The notes under the pieces are model-generated. The model saw only the letters and a list, made by a program, of their open reading frames with translations. It searched no databases and had not been told where the DNA came from. 43,003 bases of DNA from Betaproteobacteria bacterium (GTDB lineage: Bacteria; Pseudomonadota; Gammaproteobacteria; Burkholderiales; Usitatibacteraceae): NCBI GenBank assembly GCA_011391275.1, contig JAABQW010000286.1:1-43003 (forward strand), in the 5' to 3' direction. How positions within the stretch are numbered: position 1 is the first letter of the stretch; the number at the start of each line of letters is the position of its first letter. The position numbers and the translations under genes were made by a program. Shown in pieces: positions 42,948-43,003 of the stretch.

Positions 42948-43003
42948 GTGCGAGGGAGGCGGAGTCCTTTTTCGGGTTTGCGGCCGAGTGAGAGTGCGCA
43001 GGC
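42948..43003 (+). repeat. 155-bp palindromic element, copy 3 (left end only)
   Basis: The window ends in GGCCGA followed by GTGAGAGTGC at 42988-42997, the same junction between arm and core as in copies 1 and 2, in copy-1 orientation. The 16 visible core bases match copy 1 at 13. By analogy the left arm should be 42948-42987, again unrelated in sequence to the other arms. Its partner arm would lie beyond the window. Confidence 0.7.

Overview
The window is a high-GC bacterial chromosome segment, most likely from a betaproteobacterium. Three family assignments point there: a PhaZ/PhaM-type polyhydroxybutyrate pair, a DmeF-type metal exporter and a DUF6279-type lipoprotein, together with a complete Na+-translocating NADH:quinone reductase operon that carries nqrM and apbE. 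This is inference from family knowledge; no search was run. Genes are tightly packed, often with ATGA or GTGA stop/start overlaps. No rRNA, tRNA, CRISPR array or transposase gene was seen.

Layout. 1-9412: a secreted FecR-like/proline-rich protein (-), then an unusual coiled-coil AsmA-like protein, an MsbA-like ABC exporter and an S9 prolyl-oligopeptidase-like protein whose catalytic serine position holds arginine (+). 9423-12801: a copper-resistance unit with a CueR-type operator/promoter, a 26-residue remnant of a CopZ-like metallochaperone, copA, a cueR-like regulator, a CusF-like protein and an intact copZ-like gene; a dmeF-like exporter follows. 13824-16642: a large CorA-like (GMN motif) membrane protein, a DUF924 protein and a convergent GNAT acetyltransferase. 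16679-21148: a membrane protein of unknown function, then a minus-strand pair made of a double-barrel autotransporter-like outer-membrane protein and a FecR-domain protein. 21270-30148: maiA, a CoA pyrophosphatase, a LysR regulator, a TetR regulator with a clear promoter/operator and its alpha/beta hydrolase neighbour, a GST overlapping a FabH-like synthase, a DUF6505-like protein, an SDR and a lipoprotein, ending in a palindromic repeat element. 30149-33004: a proline iminopeptidase, phaZ and phaM, the last two separated by a perfect 37-bp hairpin. 33044-40638: nqrABCDEF followed by a CBS-domain gene, apbE and nqrM, all on the minus strand, behind an FNR-like box.

The most striking signal is non-coding. 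Between nqrA and a cyclic-nucleotide-binding protein lie two elements of exactly 155 bp, each with a perfect 40-bp inverted repeat around a 75-nt core. The cores are 61/75 identical (in opposite orientation), yet the 40-bp arms differ almost completely between copies while remaining perfectly self-complementary within each copy. The left end of a third copy runs off the window end. A constant core with variable but fully paired arms does not match an ordinary IS, MITE, REP or terminator and may be an undescribed element family.
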